Assembly: GCF_026240015.1 (NCBI RefSeq)
Contig: NZ_JAPIUX010000011.1
Location: 12,995 to 76,994, forward strand
Source: Acetobacter farinalis
Lineage (GTDB): Bacteria > Pseudomonadota > Alphaproteobacteria > Acetobacterales > Acetobacteraceae
Direction of reading: 5' to 3'
DNA length: 64,000 nucleotides
Positions 53,308 to 61,845 of this stretch are shown here, piece after piece (position 1 is the stretch's first letter; the number at the start of each line of letters is the position of its first letter). A model generated the notes under the pieces. The model saw nothing but the letters and a program-made list of their open reading frames with translations. It did no database searches and was not told where the DNA came from. The translations under genes and the position numbers were made by a program.

Positions 53308-54390
53308 TTACGGGCTCACTGCTGGAGAGGGCACCTGAGCCGCAGGCACTGTGGAAGATGCCCCGGCGGAGGGCGCAGAAGGCGATGTTGTCGGCACGGA
53401 GACCGGGACTGCCACCGGACTGGAGGTAGCCGGAGGCGCGGGCGATCCCGTCGCGGTGGGAGCCGTCACCCAGGCAGGGAGCACACCGGGGGTAGAGGAT
53501 GCCGGACTGGCAGACGGCACGGACGATGCCGAAGCCGCGGCCACCGGAGCAGATGCCGCGCTGGAAACAGAGGGTGTCGGGCTGGCAGAGGGCGCGGGTG
53601 ATGCCGGGACTGCCCCCCGCGCAAGCGCCGCGCCGGAAGCAGAAGAGGGCGGGCTCGCAGAGGGCGCGGCCGATGCCGGAACTGTTCCTTGTGCAGGTGT
53701 CGACCCGGGAGCCGAGGGGGCCATGCCCGCAGCGGGTGCGGTCGGCACGGATGCCGCCACCGGAGCGGATGCCGTGCCCGGATCAGGCTCCGTTCCTGCA
53801 ACCGGAGCAGGCATTGCCAGCGGTGGCGCAATGGCCGTATTTTCCGGCACGCCCCCCGCAGCGGAAGCTGATGATTTCGCTGTCTGGCTGCTCTGGGGCT
53901 GCAGGAAGGCTGACGTCTTCCAGAAATTTGATGGAGAACCACTCGTGACAGTGCGGCGGGTGCACCCCCGCACAATCGTGGAGCAGACACCATCAGTCCC
54001 GATCAGCATGTCGTTGTCACCACTATAGTGAACATCCTGAACCTTGCCATCCACCAGACGAAAATCCGCCACACAGGTTGTGCCATCACCTTCGCCAATA
54101 TCGCGCACGATGTTTACGACAGACTGAACAGGGATCAGGGTGGAGGATGCCGCCGTGCCGATATTCCGGCCGCGCTGATATTCAAAAATCTTGACGTGAG
54201 AGTCGAGCGTCCGTGTTTTCGCGGGAATTCCTGCACAGGCCAGAATGTCTTCTTCCGTCATGCCGATCATGGTGGTTTGTGCTTCATGCGCTGTCACAGA
54301 CGCATAATAGCCGCAGCCATCCAGCCCCAGCAGCACGGCACACAGCGAAACCCCTGCAACAGATCTTGCAACATGACGCACTACAGACAT
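53308..54390 (-). CDS. BamE/SmpA-like lipoprotein with a long Ala/Pro/Ser tail
   Basis: 360 residues from ATG 54390 (an in-frame GTG at 54417 would add 9). The lipoprotein signal ends in LGLDGC, with the lipidated Cys at about residue 26. Residues ~27-140 contain MIGMTEEDILACAGIPAKT and a VVNIV...CVADFRLVDGKVQDVHYSG strand pattern like SmpA/BamE-fold small lipoproteins, plus several cysteines. From about residue 165 to the end the protein is almost entirely Ala, Pro, Ser, Val and Thr in irregular repeats such as AVPASxAPSASP. The tail may span the periplasm or peptidoglycan. No specific family is assigned. Confidence 0.68.
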   Translation of the reverse strand: MSVVRHVARSVAGVSLCAVLLGLDGCGYYASVTAHEAQTTMIGMTEEDILACAGIPAKTRTLDSHVKIFEYQRGRNIGTAASSTLIPVQSVVNIVRDIGEGDGTTCVADFRLVDGKVQDVHYSGDNDMLIGTDGVCSTIVRGCTRRTVTSGSPSNFWKTSAFLQPQSSQTAKSSASAAGGVPENTAIAPPLAMPAPVAGTEPDPGTASAPVAASVPTAPAAGMAPSAPGSTPAQGTVPASAAPSASPPSSASGAALARGAVPASPAPSASPTPSVSSAASAPVAAASASSVPSASPASSTPGVLPAWVTAPTATGSPAPPATSSPVAVPVSVPTTSPSAPSAGASSTVPAAQVPSPAVSP

Positions 54391-54659
54391 GTTATCCACA
54401 AGCCAACTCTTCCCCACTCAATCCCGGACTGAAACAACTAGCAAATTTCCCGCCCCCTGTCAGCCGGGAGTCCGACCCGCCAGAGAGTGGCTCCGAGACA
54501 GACAGGGATGACCGACCAGCGGAGCAAGCCTGTTTGTCCTCACATCCCGTGCAACACAAACGTTTCTTGACAAATTTTTCCCCGGACGATCATCTGAACA
54601 GAAGAAATTTCAATATCTTGTGGGCAGGAAAAGAGAAATGCCCTCCGGAAGGATAACCC

Positions 54660-55862
54660 ATGCGCACCTCCCGCCTCCTCCGGGCAACGACCTGCCTGCT
54701 GACAGGTTTTTGCCTTGCCCCTCTGGCCTCCCCCAGTCAGGCCTCCCCAAATCCGGCCGCCACCGCGCACAGGCCAGACAAACCCGGAACACTCCTCCAG
54801 TCTGAGCCACTCCCCCCAACGCTGAGCCTGCCGGATGCCGCGCGCTCCCTGCGGCTGACTTATCTCTCCACAAACGGCCTTACCGGCAAAGGGCTCGTTC
54901 CTGTCACGGAAGAAGTTATTCTCCCCGCAGGCAAAACTCCGGCCGGTGGTTGGCCGATTGTGGCCTGGGCACATGGAACGGTGGGCGTTGCAGACCGCTG
55001 CTCTCCCTCCTCCAACCCGTGGTCGGAGCGTAACCGGCAGTATCTGTCCGCATGGATGAAGCGCGGCTTTGCCGTGGTCGGCACTGATTATCAGGGTCTG
55101 GGCACCCCCGGCACGCATGCGTATCTGGACACTCGCGTGGAAGCCTACAGTGTGCTGGATGGGGTGCGGACCGCGCTGGCCTCTGTCCCCGGGCTGCAAA
55201 ACAAGATCATGATTGTTGGCCAATCTCAGGGGGGTGGCGCTGCTTTTGCTTCCGCAGCTTTCGCGCCGGACTATGCTCCGGACCTGAACATCCGCGGCAC
55301 TGTGGCAACGGGCATTCCGTATATCACGCCCGAACTGTTCCAGACACTCTCCAGCGCTGGCGCAAAGGAAACAGGTTTCAACCCGCTTGTGGTCTACACG
55401 CTGTACCTCGCACAGGGGCTGAGCGGGCATGACCCGCACTTTAAACCGGACACTGTCTTTACAGACAAAGCCATGCCCACCTACCGCGCCGCCGCAGAAC
55501 TGTGCGTTTACCCGCTGACGGACAAAGCCCGTGCGGAAGGCCTGACCATGAGCAATGCCCTGAAACCCGGCTTTGGGCAGGCGCTGGCACCGGCTCTGGC
55601 TGCCATGCAATATCCAACCCTGAAGCTGGCCCAGCCACTATTTGTAGGCACGGGAGAGGCTGATCAGGATGTCCCACCCGCTCTCCAGCTTGGTCTGGTC
55701 AAGGCGGCGTGTGCCGCAGGAACCGTTGTGCAGGCCCACCTCTATAAAGGGCTGGACCATTCCCAGACCGTTAATGCATCCCTGCCCGATTCAGATGCCT
55801 TTACGCAGGCTGTGATGGCCGACCAGCCCGTAACACCGCAGTGCTCGCCTGTTCCGCAATAA
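54660..55862 (+). CDS. Secretory lipase-type alpha/beta-hydrolase
   Basis: 400 residues with an export signal (RTSRLLRATTCLLTGFCLAPLASPSQA). GGWPIVAWAHGT supplies the oxyanion region. The nucleophile is Ser189 in VGQSQGG, the acid is probably in GTGEADQDVPP and the histidine in GLDHSQTVN. The pattern matches secretory lipases and related esterases (LIP family), which hydrolyse ester bonds outside the cytoplasm. GGAAGGA precedes the ATG. It is divergent from the BamE-like gene and convergent with tetR, sharing a terminator. Substrate unknown. Confidence 0.82.
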   Translation: MRTSRLLRATTCLLTGFCLAPLASPSQASPNPAATAHRPDKPGTLLQSEPLPPTLSLPDAARSLRLTYLSTNGLTGKGLVPVTEEVILPAGKTPAGGWPIVAWAHGTVGVADRCSPSSNPWSERNRQYLSAWMKRGFAVVGTDYQGLGTPGTHAYLDTRVEAYSVLDGVRTALASVPGLQNKIMIVGQSQGGGAAFASAAFAPDYAPDLNIRGTVATGIPYITPELFQTLSSAGAKETGFNPLVVYTLYLAQGLSGHDPHFKPDTVFTDKAMPTYRAAAELCVYPLTDKARAEGLTMSNALKPGFGQALAPALAAMQYPTLKLAQPLFVGTGEADQDVPPALQLGLVKAACAAGTVVQAHLYKGLDHSQTVNASLPDSDAFTQAVMADQPVTPQCSPVPQ

Positions 55863-55875
55863 CCCACACAACACA

Positions 55876-55905
55876 GAAGGGCAGGGACGTTCTTCCCTGC
55901 CCTTC
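55876..55905. terminator. Terminator between the lipase-type gene and tetR
   Basis: GAAGGGCAGGGA (55876-55887) and TCCCTGCCCTTC (55894-55905) form a perfect 12-bp stem with a 6-base loop 13 bases after the hydrolase stop. TTCATTTC follows. It may serve the convergent tetR gene as well. Confidence 0.8.
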
Positions 55906-55983
55906 TTCATTTCACAGAGTGTGAGGTCTCAGCATCAGTTTTTTACAGATCCTGCGACATGGTCTGGCCGGATTTCCAACCCT

Positions 55984-56616
55984 TCAGGACATCTGATGCA
56001 CAATTTTCATAATCTCGCTCCGTGAGAAATGGCGCCAGAGCGCATAAGCCTCCGCCAGTTCATCCAGCGATACCCCCCGAGAAATCTCGACTGCCATGCC
56101 ACGCAGAAATGTTGTATTCAGCAGGCGCAGTGTCATGAATTTCTGCTCTGGAAGCCCATTTCGTGTGCCAGACAGCCAGCCTGCCATGAACTGGTCAATT
56201 CGAGCCAGAACAGGTTCTGTCGCAGCGGCCAGTTCCGGATCACTCCGGCGGGCCAGCTCGATTTCCACCGTTGCAACAAAATCCGGCCCCTCCGAAACCA
56301 GAGACCACATGGCATCCAGCATGGCCTCCACACGCTGCTCCGGCAGCGTCCTGCCCCGCATGGCAAGACGATAAAGCTGCGCGCGCCTGAGAGCATAATG
56401 CCGCAGAACCATTGCCATAACCTGAGCTTTTGTCGGGTAATGATGCTGCAAGGCCCCCAGACTCACACCGGCTGTTTTCGCAATGCGCTGGAGGGTAGTG
56501 GCGGCATACCCCTGCGTCTGGAGCAGGAGCACCGTTGCTTCAATAATTTTTTTTCGTGTAACAGCACTCCGGTCAGCCTGCGTGCGGCGATGTACCGTGA
56601 AAACAGATTTTGACAT
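55984..56616 (-). CDS. TetR-family transcriptional regulator
   Basis: 210 residues from ATG 56616; ATG 56628 and GTG 56631 upstream are in frame and possible. The N-terminal helix-turn-helix is RKKIIEATVLLLQTQGYAATTLQRIAKTAGVSLGALQHHYPTKAQV, the textbook TetR pattern (about residues 20-65). The C-terminal ligand domain is not specific enough to name an inducer. It is divergent from the DyP peroxidase gene with a 260-base gap, so it may regulate that gene or itself. Confidence 0.88.
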   Translation of the reverse strand: MSKSVFTVHRRTQADRSAVTRKKIIEATVLLLQTQGYAATTLQRIAKTAGVSLGALQHHYPTKAQVMAMVLRHYALRRAQLYRLAMRGRTLPEQRVEAMLDAMWSLVSEGPDFVATVEIELARRSDPELAAATEPVLARIDQFMAGWLSGTRNGLPEQKFMTLRLLNTTFLRGMAVEISRGVSLDELAEAYALWRHFSRSEIMKIVHQMS

Positions 56617-56890
56617 AAGGAAACACATCACTCTGCTGCAAACATGAAACTGTAACTGATAAAAATATCTTTACAATTTTCTGCGCGAAAAAAAACCCAT
56701 ACACACCAGTCTGGCAGACATTTAAGCCCCCAACAGCGATCATAAAAATATTACCCCGCCAGACAGACCTGAAACCCTGCCTGTTTGCGCCCCGCCTCCT
56801 CTTCATGATGCCTTGCCAGAGCCCCTCATCCGCCTATGGTAAAAGGCTCTGCTTTTCAGGCCGACACGACAGACAGGGAGTTCCAGTCCA

Positions 56891-57844
56891 TTGCTCACGC
56901 CACAACCCGTTGATACAGCACTGACCCAGGCTGCGGTTTTTCTGGTTCTGACCCTGAACGAAGGGTCTGCCGCCTCCACTCAGGTTCCCGAACTTCTGGC
57001 AGATATCTCCTCTCTTGTCCGAGGTGTTGGCTTCCGAATCTCCGATGGCAGGCTGAGCTGCATTACAGGCATCGGATCAGACGCATGGGACCGCCTGTTC
57101 GGTGCCCCACGGCCCAAGAACCTGCACCCGTTTCAGGAAATCAACGGTGTGCACCATGCCCCTTCCACGCCGGGGGATCTGCTGTTCCATATCCGCGCGA
57201 CACGCATGGATCTGTGCTTTGAACTCGCCGCCGCGATTGTCTCCCGACTGGAAGGGGCTGCGACAGTGATTGATGAAGTACATGGATTCAAATATTTCGA
57301 TTCCCGTGACCTGTTGGGTTTTGTGGATGGCACGGAAAACCCCTCCGGGCAGGCGGCTCTGGCCGCAACCCTCATTGGCGAGGAAGACCCCGCCTTTACC
57401 GGCGGAAGCTATGTTATTGTGCAGAAATATCTGCATGATATGAAAAAATGGAATGCCATTCCCACCGAAGTGCAGGAACATATCATTGGCCGGAAAAAGG
57501 TCTCTGATATTGAGCTGCAGGAATCCGCCAAGCCCAGCTACGCGCATAATGTTCTCACCAACATTGAAGAAAACGGCCAGCAGCTCCAGATTCTGCGGGA
57601 CAACATGCCCTTTGGTGAGGTCGGGAAAAGCGAGTTTGGCACGTACTTTATCGGCTACTCCTGCTCCCCCGCACGCACGGAACAGATGCTGCACAACATG
57701 TTCGTCGGGAAACCTGCCGGTAATTACGACAGGTTGCTGGATGTCAGCACAGCGGTCACGGGTGTGCTGTTTTTCGTTCCCACATCGGACTTCCTTGACA
57801 ATGCCGCAGACCGGGCAAGCCAGCCCCACGCGCCTGACGCCTGA
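56891..57844 (+). CDS. Dye-decolourising (DyP-type) heme peroxidase
   Basis: 317 residues starting at a TTG with AGGGAG 11 bases upstream. The family motif GFVDGTENP lies near residue 143 with catalytic Asp146. His219 (YAHNVL) is the probable proximal heme ligand, followed by RDNMPFGEVGKSEFGTYFIGYS with the conserved arginine. There is no twin-arginine signal, so it is cytosolic and of the YfeX/DypB class. It uses peroxide to oxidise dyes, porphyrins or phenolics. No encapsulin gene is adjacent. It may help against peroxide stress, possibly under the divergent TetR regulator. Confidence 0.92.
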   Translation: MLTPQPVDTALTQAAVFLVLTLNEGSAASTQVPELLADISSLVRGVGFRISDGRLSCITGIGSDAWDRLFGAPRPKNLHPFQEINGVHHAPSTPGDLLFHIRATRMDLCFELAAAIVSRLEGAATVIDEVHGFKYFDSRDLLGFVDGTENPSGQAALAATLIGEEDPAFTGGSYVIVQKYLHDMKKWNAIPTEVQEHIIGRKKVSDIELQESAKPSYAHNVLTNIEENGQQLQILRDNMPFGEVGKSEFGTYFIGYSCSPARTEQMLHNMFVGKPAGNYDRLLDVSTAVTGVLFFVPTSDFLDNAADRASQPHAPDA

Positions 57845-58258
57845 CACCTGAAAATATCATAACGCCGCATGACGGAGAGCCCGACATGCGGCCCCTGAGG
57901 CAGACATCCCTGATGAAGGCAGTTCTGCCTTGCAGGCTCTTCGCCAGGTAATGTCCTGTTTCAAAGCCTGTTTCCTGTTTCGAACGTATTATCGGAACAG
58001 TTCTCTCGCTATTTTGAGACTTTCCGCTTATACATAACCATTCCCTTTCATCAGGGATCATACAAGAGCTGTGTTAGGGCCGCTCACCGGGATTTTGCCC
58101 CTCCGGTCTATTTCGTCCAGTTACAACCAAGCCGCCTCCGCACTCTTCCTCCCCCTTCAATCTGAACCAGGCCCTTTCGCGGCCCGGCATGCTTTCGAAA
58201 AAAGGTGGGAATATCCCTGCTTTAATCGTAGTCAGCTGTTTTATCAAAGGACCTTTCC
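57845..58258. other. Intergenic region between the peroxidase and radical SAM genes
   Basis: No gene is visible in 414 bases. A hairpin GCCGCAT ... ATGCGGC at about 57863-57892 may end the peroxidase transcript. CCTGTTT occurs three times near 57955-57985, next to the palindrome GTTTCGAAC. I could not place a clear promoter for the downstream gene, though TATACAT-like boxes occur near 58030. Confidence 0.4.
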
Positions 58259-59863
58259 GTGGTGACCAACAGCTGCAAGATCCTGATGATCTTTCCGCTT
58301 TTCAATGCCAATTCGTTCTGGAATTACAAGGAAGCCTGTGATCTGACTGGCGCACGCTATCCGGCGGCGCCCCTTGGCCTTATCACCGTTGCGGCCCTGC
58401 TTCCCAAGCACTGGGATGTCAGGCTGATCAACCGCAACACCGAGCTTCTGACGGATGAAGCCTTCGCCTGGGCGGATATGGTGATGACCGGCGGCATGCT
58501 TCCCCAGAGGAATGATGCGCTGCATCTCATCGAAATGTGCCGCGCTGCCGGGAAGCCTGTGGTGGTTGGTGGTCCCGATGTGACCTCCAGCCCGGACCTC
58601 TATGCTGCGGCGAATTTTCAGGTTCTTGGAGAAGCTGAAGAAATCATGCAGGATTTTGTCACCGCCTGGGAGAAAGGGGAGAGGCAGGGAGTATTCGAGG
58701 CCCCGATGGGGAAAACAGACGTTACAAAAAGTCCACTTCCTCGCTTCGATCTTCTGAAGCTTGACCAGTATCTGCATGTCGGCGTGCAGTTCTCACGCGG
58801 CTGCCCGTTCAGTTGCGAGTTTTGTGACATTATCGAACTCTATGGCCGGGTGCCGCGCACCAAGACCACAACGCAGGTTCTGGCTGAGCTTGATGCCCTG
58901 TATGCCCTCGGCTATCGCGGGCATGTGGATTTTGTTGATGATAATCTGATTGGCAACAAGAAGGCCCTTAAACTCTTCCTGCCCGAGCTGAAACGCTGGC
59001 AGACGGAAAAGAATTTTCCATTCGAGTTTTCAACAGAAGCCTCCATCAATCTCGCTGACGATGCCGATCTGCTGCACTCTCTTGCCGACAGTAATTTCTT
59101 CGCGATTTTTGTCGGGATCGAAAGTCCGGATACGGACACTCTGATCATGACGCAGAAGAAGCAGAATACGCGCCGCAGCCTGCAACAAAGCATTACGACC
59201 ATTCACAATGCCGGAATTTTTGTGAATGCCGGGTTTATTGTCGGCTTTGACAGTGAAAAAGGCAATGTTGCCTCGGGCATGATCGACTGTATTGAAGATA
59301 CGTCCATCCCGGTCTGTATGGTGGGCCTGCTGTACGCCCTGCCCACAACGCAGCTCACCCGCCGCCTGCTGGCGGAAGGTCGCCTTTTTGCGGGGGGCGA
59401 GCAGACACAATCAGGAGACCAGTGCACGGCCGGGCTGAACTTCGAGACCATGCGCCCCCGCCGGGATGTGCTGGATGATTACCGAATGGTGCTCAAAGCC
59501 ATTTATGAACCCTCTGCCTATTTTGACCGTGTGCGCAGACTGGGCCGGATGCTCAAGCGCACGCGCACGCACCGGATGATCAAGGGGGATCTGCGCAGTT
59601 TCCTGCGGCTGCTCTTCCGGATCAACCGCGCAGGGCCCGGAACAGCACGCCACTTCTGGCGCATGCTGCTGGACTGCGCTCTGCATAACCCCAAGGCGCT
59701 GCCCTACGTGGTCATGACAAGCGCGCTCTACCTGCATCTCGGCCCATTTTCACGCCAGGTTGTCCGCGAGATTGATCAGGAAATCGCCACGATTGATCAG
59801 GGGCACTGGCAGAAGCCGCCGCTGCAGGAAAAACCCGCTGAATTAGTGCTGCAGCCCGCCTGA
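58259..59863 (+). CDS. B12-binding radical SAM enzyme (DUF4070-type C terminus)
   Basis: 534 residues from GTG 58259 with AAAGGA seven bases upstream. Residues ~8-140 form a Rossmann-like cobalamin-binding domain without the DxHxxG motif. The radical SAM cluster is Cys182-x3-Cys186-x2-Cys189 (RGCPFSCEFCD), followed by VDDNLIGNKKAL and FVGIESPD. The last ~180 residues match the DUF4070 region found in hopanoid C-2 methylase HpnP and relatives. Such enzymes methylate unactivated carbons or remodel lipids. The opening does not resemble what I recall of hopanoid C-3 methylase HpnR, so a hopanoid role is possible but not claimed. Confidence 0.8.
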   Translation: MVTNSCKILMIFPLFNANSFWNYKEACDLTGARYPAAPLGLITVAALLPKHWDVRLINRNTELLTDEAFAWADMVMTGGMLPQRNDALHLIEMCRAAGKPVVVGGPDVTSSPDLYAAANFQVLGEAEEIMQDFVTAWEKGERQGVFEAPMGKTDVTKSPLPRFDLLKLDQYLHVGVQFSRGCPFSCEFCDIIELYGRVPRTKTTTQVLAELDALYALGYRGHVDFVDDNLIGNKKALKLFLPELKRWQTEKNFPFEFSTEASINLADDADLLHSLADSNFFAIFVGIESPDTDTLIMTQKKQNTRRSLQQSITTIHNAGIFVNAGFIVGFDSEKGNVASGMIDCIEDTSIPVCMVGLLYALPTTQLTRRLLAEGRLFAGGEQTQSGDQCTAGLNFETMRPRRDVLDDYRMVLKAIYEPSAYFDRVRRLGRMLKRTRTHRMIKGDLRSFLRLLFRINRAGPGTARHFWRMLLDCALHNPKALPYVVMTSALYLHLGPFSRQVVREIDQEIATIDQGHWQKPPLQEKPAELVLQPA

Positions 59864-59900
59864 GCACGCTCCGCCGGCCAAGCACACCCGCGCAGAGAGG

Positions 59901-60824
59901 CTACCCTTCTTTCACCAGTGTAAGAAGGGTGTCACGGAGCCAGCAGGATGCAGGGTCTCTGTGGCTGCGGGCTGACCACACCAGAGACACAGCGGGCACA
60001 CGCAGGGCAAATGGAACAGGCCGTGTAACCAGACCAAAATGCCCCGCATACTGGCTGGCAACACCATCAGGCAGGGTGGCGATAACGGGAGCCGAGGCGG
60101 CTGTGGCCAGAGCAGTGAGAAAGTCCGACGTAGCCAGAACAACATTCAGTTCCTTACCCGCCTGTTTCAGGGCGTCTGAAAGGCAGCCCTGAATGTCGTC
60201 CTTCATGGTCATCAGGACATGAGGCAGGGTTGTGTAGAGTTCCTCAGTCAGGTCAAAACCCGGCTCCATGCGTGCGGGATTGAAGCAGCACACAAGGGAT
60301 TGCTCATACAGCACTGTGCCGTGATAGCGCTCCAGATCAAAATCAAAACACCCGACAGCACTATCGAGAGCGCCCGTATCCAGCAGTGTATGCGCATCCC
60401 CTCTGGACACATGCCGTCCCAACAGCCGGATTCCGGGAGCCTGCTGCTGAAGGCAGGCTATGAGCCTCGGCATCACGGAGACTTCCAGATCTGCTGAAAA
60501 GCCAAGCCGGAACACCCGCTGCTCCGTGCCGGGGCAGAATGTGTCCTGAGGCGCCAGAAGCCCCTGCACCTGCTGGAGCAGGGTCTGGACTCCGGGAGCC
60601 ATTGCCAGCGCCTTGGCCGTTGGCTGCATGACAGACCCTGTCCGGACCAGGAGTTCATCATCCAGAAGCAGTCTCAGCGTTGCCAGAGCGTGGCTCATGG
60701 CAGGCTGCTGAATTTTCAATCGTGCCGCTGCCCGGGTGACACTGCGCTCTGTCATCAACGCATCAAAGGTCACGAGCAGATTCAGATCAAAGGACTTCAG
60801 ATTGAAATGATCAATTGATCTCAT
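59901..60824 (-). CDS. LysR-family transcriptional regulator
   Basis: 307 residues from ATG 60824 (the frame runs back to 60947, but the family begins near FNLKSFDLNLLVTFDALM). The N-terminal winged helix-turn-helix TERSVTRAAARLKIQQPAMSHALATLRLLLDDELLVR is classic NodD/LinR-type LysR. The effector domain follows, with GFSADLEVSVMP and GASQYAGHFGLVTRPVP-like segments. It is divergent from the metallo-hydrolase gene, 79 bases apart, with a LysR-type site between, so it very probably regulates that pair. Inducer unknown. Confidence 0.9.
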   Translation of the reverse strand: MRSIDHFNLKSFDLNLLVTFDALMTERSVTRAAARLKIQQPAMSHALATLRLLLDDELLVRTGSVMQPTAKALAMAPGVQTLLQQVQGLLAPQDTFCPGTEQRVFRLGFSADLEVSVMPRLIACLQQQAPGIRLLGRHVSRGDAHTLLDTGALDSAVGCFDFDLERYHGTVLYEQSLVCCFNPARMEPGFDLTEELYTTLPHVLMTMKDDIQGCLSDALKQAGKELNVVLATSDFLTALATAASAPVIATLPDGVASQYAGHFGLVTRPVPFALRVPAVSLVWSARSHRDPASCWLRDTLLTLVKEG

Positions 60825-60830
60825 TATCCA

Positions 60831-60847
60831 TATCGATTTGTTTGATA
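60831..60847. promoter_or_regulatory. Candidate LysR box TATC-N9-GATA
   Basis: TATC (60831-60834) and GATA (60844-60847) flank nine bases and contain the T-N11-A core expected of LysR-type sites. It sits between the divergent LysR gene and the metallo-hydrolase gene. A perfect palindrome GATCAATTGATC lies at 60809-60820, just inside the LysR coding region. Confidence 0.5.
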
Positions 60848-60903
60848 GACTGCGGCATCCTAACCTTGCGGGTGACATCCGGCAATCAGAAAGGATTTCC
60901 TCC

Positions 60904-61845
60904 ATGGTCAATGCCTTCACAGTCGGAAAGGCAGAGATTACCTGCATTCCCGAACTGCGGTGGGATAATGCGGACCCATACCGGCTTTATCCTGACCTTG
61001 ACCCCGCAGCGTTTGAAACCTACGCGCCCAGACTCTCCCCCGGCTCCTATAATGCCACCACCGGCAAACTGGCTCAGGGCACGCATGCGTGGCTGGTCAG
61101 AATGCCGGGCAGAACCATTCTGGTGGATACCGCGACAGGAAACGACAAGCCCCTGCCCGCGGCTCCCCTTATGGATCACCTCCATATTCCCTTTCTGGAG
61201 CGCCTTGCCGCCGCAGGCGTTCTACCGGAAGAGGTGGATTACGTGCTGCACACCCATATCCATGCGGACCATGTGGGATGGAACACCCGCCTGCAGAACG
61301 GCGTATGGGTTCCTACCTTCCCCAATGCACGGCACATCTTTTCTGAAATTGAAGCCCGATACGGTGCCGATACGGATGAAATCGACCCCGCCCCGGACCT
61401 CCCCCCGGACATTCTGGGGCCACGGGACCACCGCCCCCTGCCCCGCGTGTACACAGACAGCGTGCTGCCGGTTATCACATCCGGGCTGGCACAGATGATC
61501 AAAGTGGACACAACAGACGCTATCGAAGGATTTTCCTTTCACCCCACACCGGGCCACAGCATTGACCACGCCTCCATCAGGCTGCGGTCAGACGATGCGG
61601 AAGCGTGGTTCACGGGGGATATTCTGCACCACCCTCTGCAAGTCTATCTCCCTGATCTGCGCTCGCGTTATTGCGAGTTCATCAAACCTGCCGAGCACTC
61701 ACGCCGCTGGCTTCTGGAAGAAGTCGCTCGTTCTGGCTGCCTGTGCTTCACCCCGCATTTTGCCGAAAGCAGCGCAGGCTACGTGCGCCGGAACGGTGCT
61801 GACTATCACTGGGAATTTGCAACCCCTGGAAAAGGAGAAGGTTAA
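60904..61845 (+). CDS. Metallo-beta-lactamase-fold hydrolase
   Basis: 313 residues from ATG 60904 with AAAGGA eight bases upstream. The metal motif is His118-x-His120-x-Asp122-His123 within LHTHIHADHVGW; later FHPTPGHSIDH supplies the third histidine, DDAEAWFTGDILHH the bridging aspartate and FTPHFAESS the last histidine. The spacing resembles the lactonase/quorum-quenching branch of the fold, but substrate cannot be read from sequence. It is divergent from a LysR gene, and its stop overlaps the next start by one base (TAATG), so it acts in a unit with the alpha/beta-hydrolase. Confidence 0.88.
   Translation: MVNAFTVGKAEITCIPELRWDNADPYRLYPDLDPAAFETYAPRLSPGSYNATTGKLAQGTHAWLVRMPGRTILVDTATGNDKPLPAAPLMDHLHIPFLERLAAAGVLPEEVDYVLHTHIHADHVGWNTRLQNGVWVPTFPNARHIFSEIEARYGADTDEIDPAPDLPPDILGPRDHRPLPRVYTDSVLPVITSGLAQMIKVDTTDAIEGFSFHPTPGHSIDHASIRLRSDDAEAWFTGDILHHPLQVYLPDLRSRYCEFIKPAEHSRRWLLEEVARSGCLCFTPHFAESSAGYVRRNGADYHWEFATPGKGEG

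Noticed and set aside
53351..54028. Plus-strand 225-codon Gly/Ala-rich frame opposite the BamE-like gene
   Set aside because: Complement of the Ala/Pro/Ser repeat tail. The minus-strand frame has a lipobox and a family-like N terminus.
56029..56613. Plus-strand 194-codon frame opposite tetR
   Set aside because: The minus strand has a clear TetR helix-turn-helix; the plus-strand frame is its shadow.
58259..59863. Naming the radical SAM gene hpnR or hpnP
   Set aside because: The N terminus does not look like HpnR as remembered, and general DUF4070 proteins share the HpnP layout. Evidence is insufficient for a symbol.
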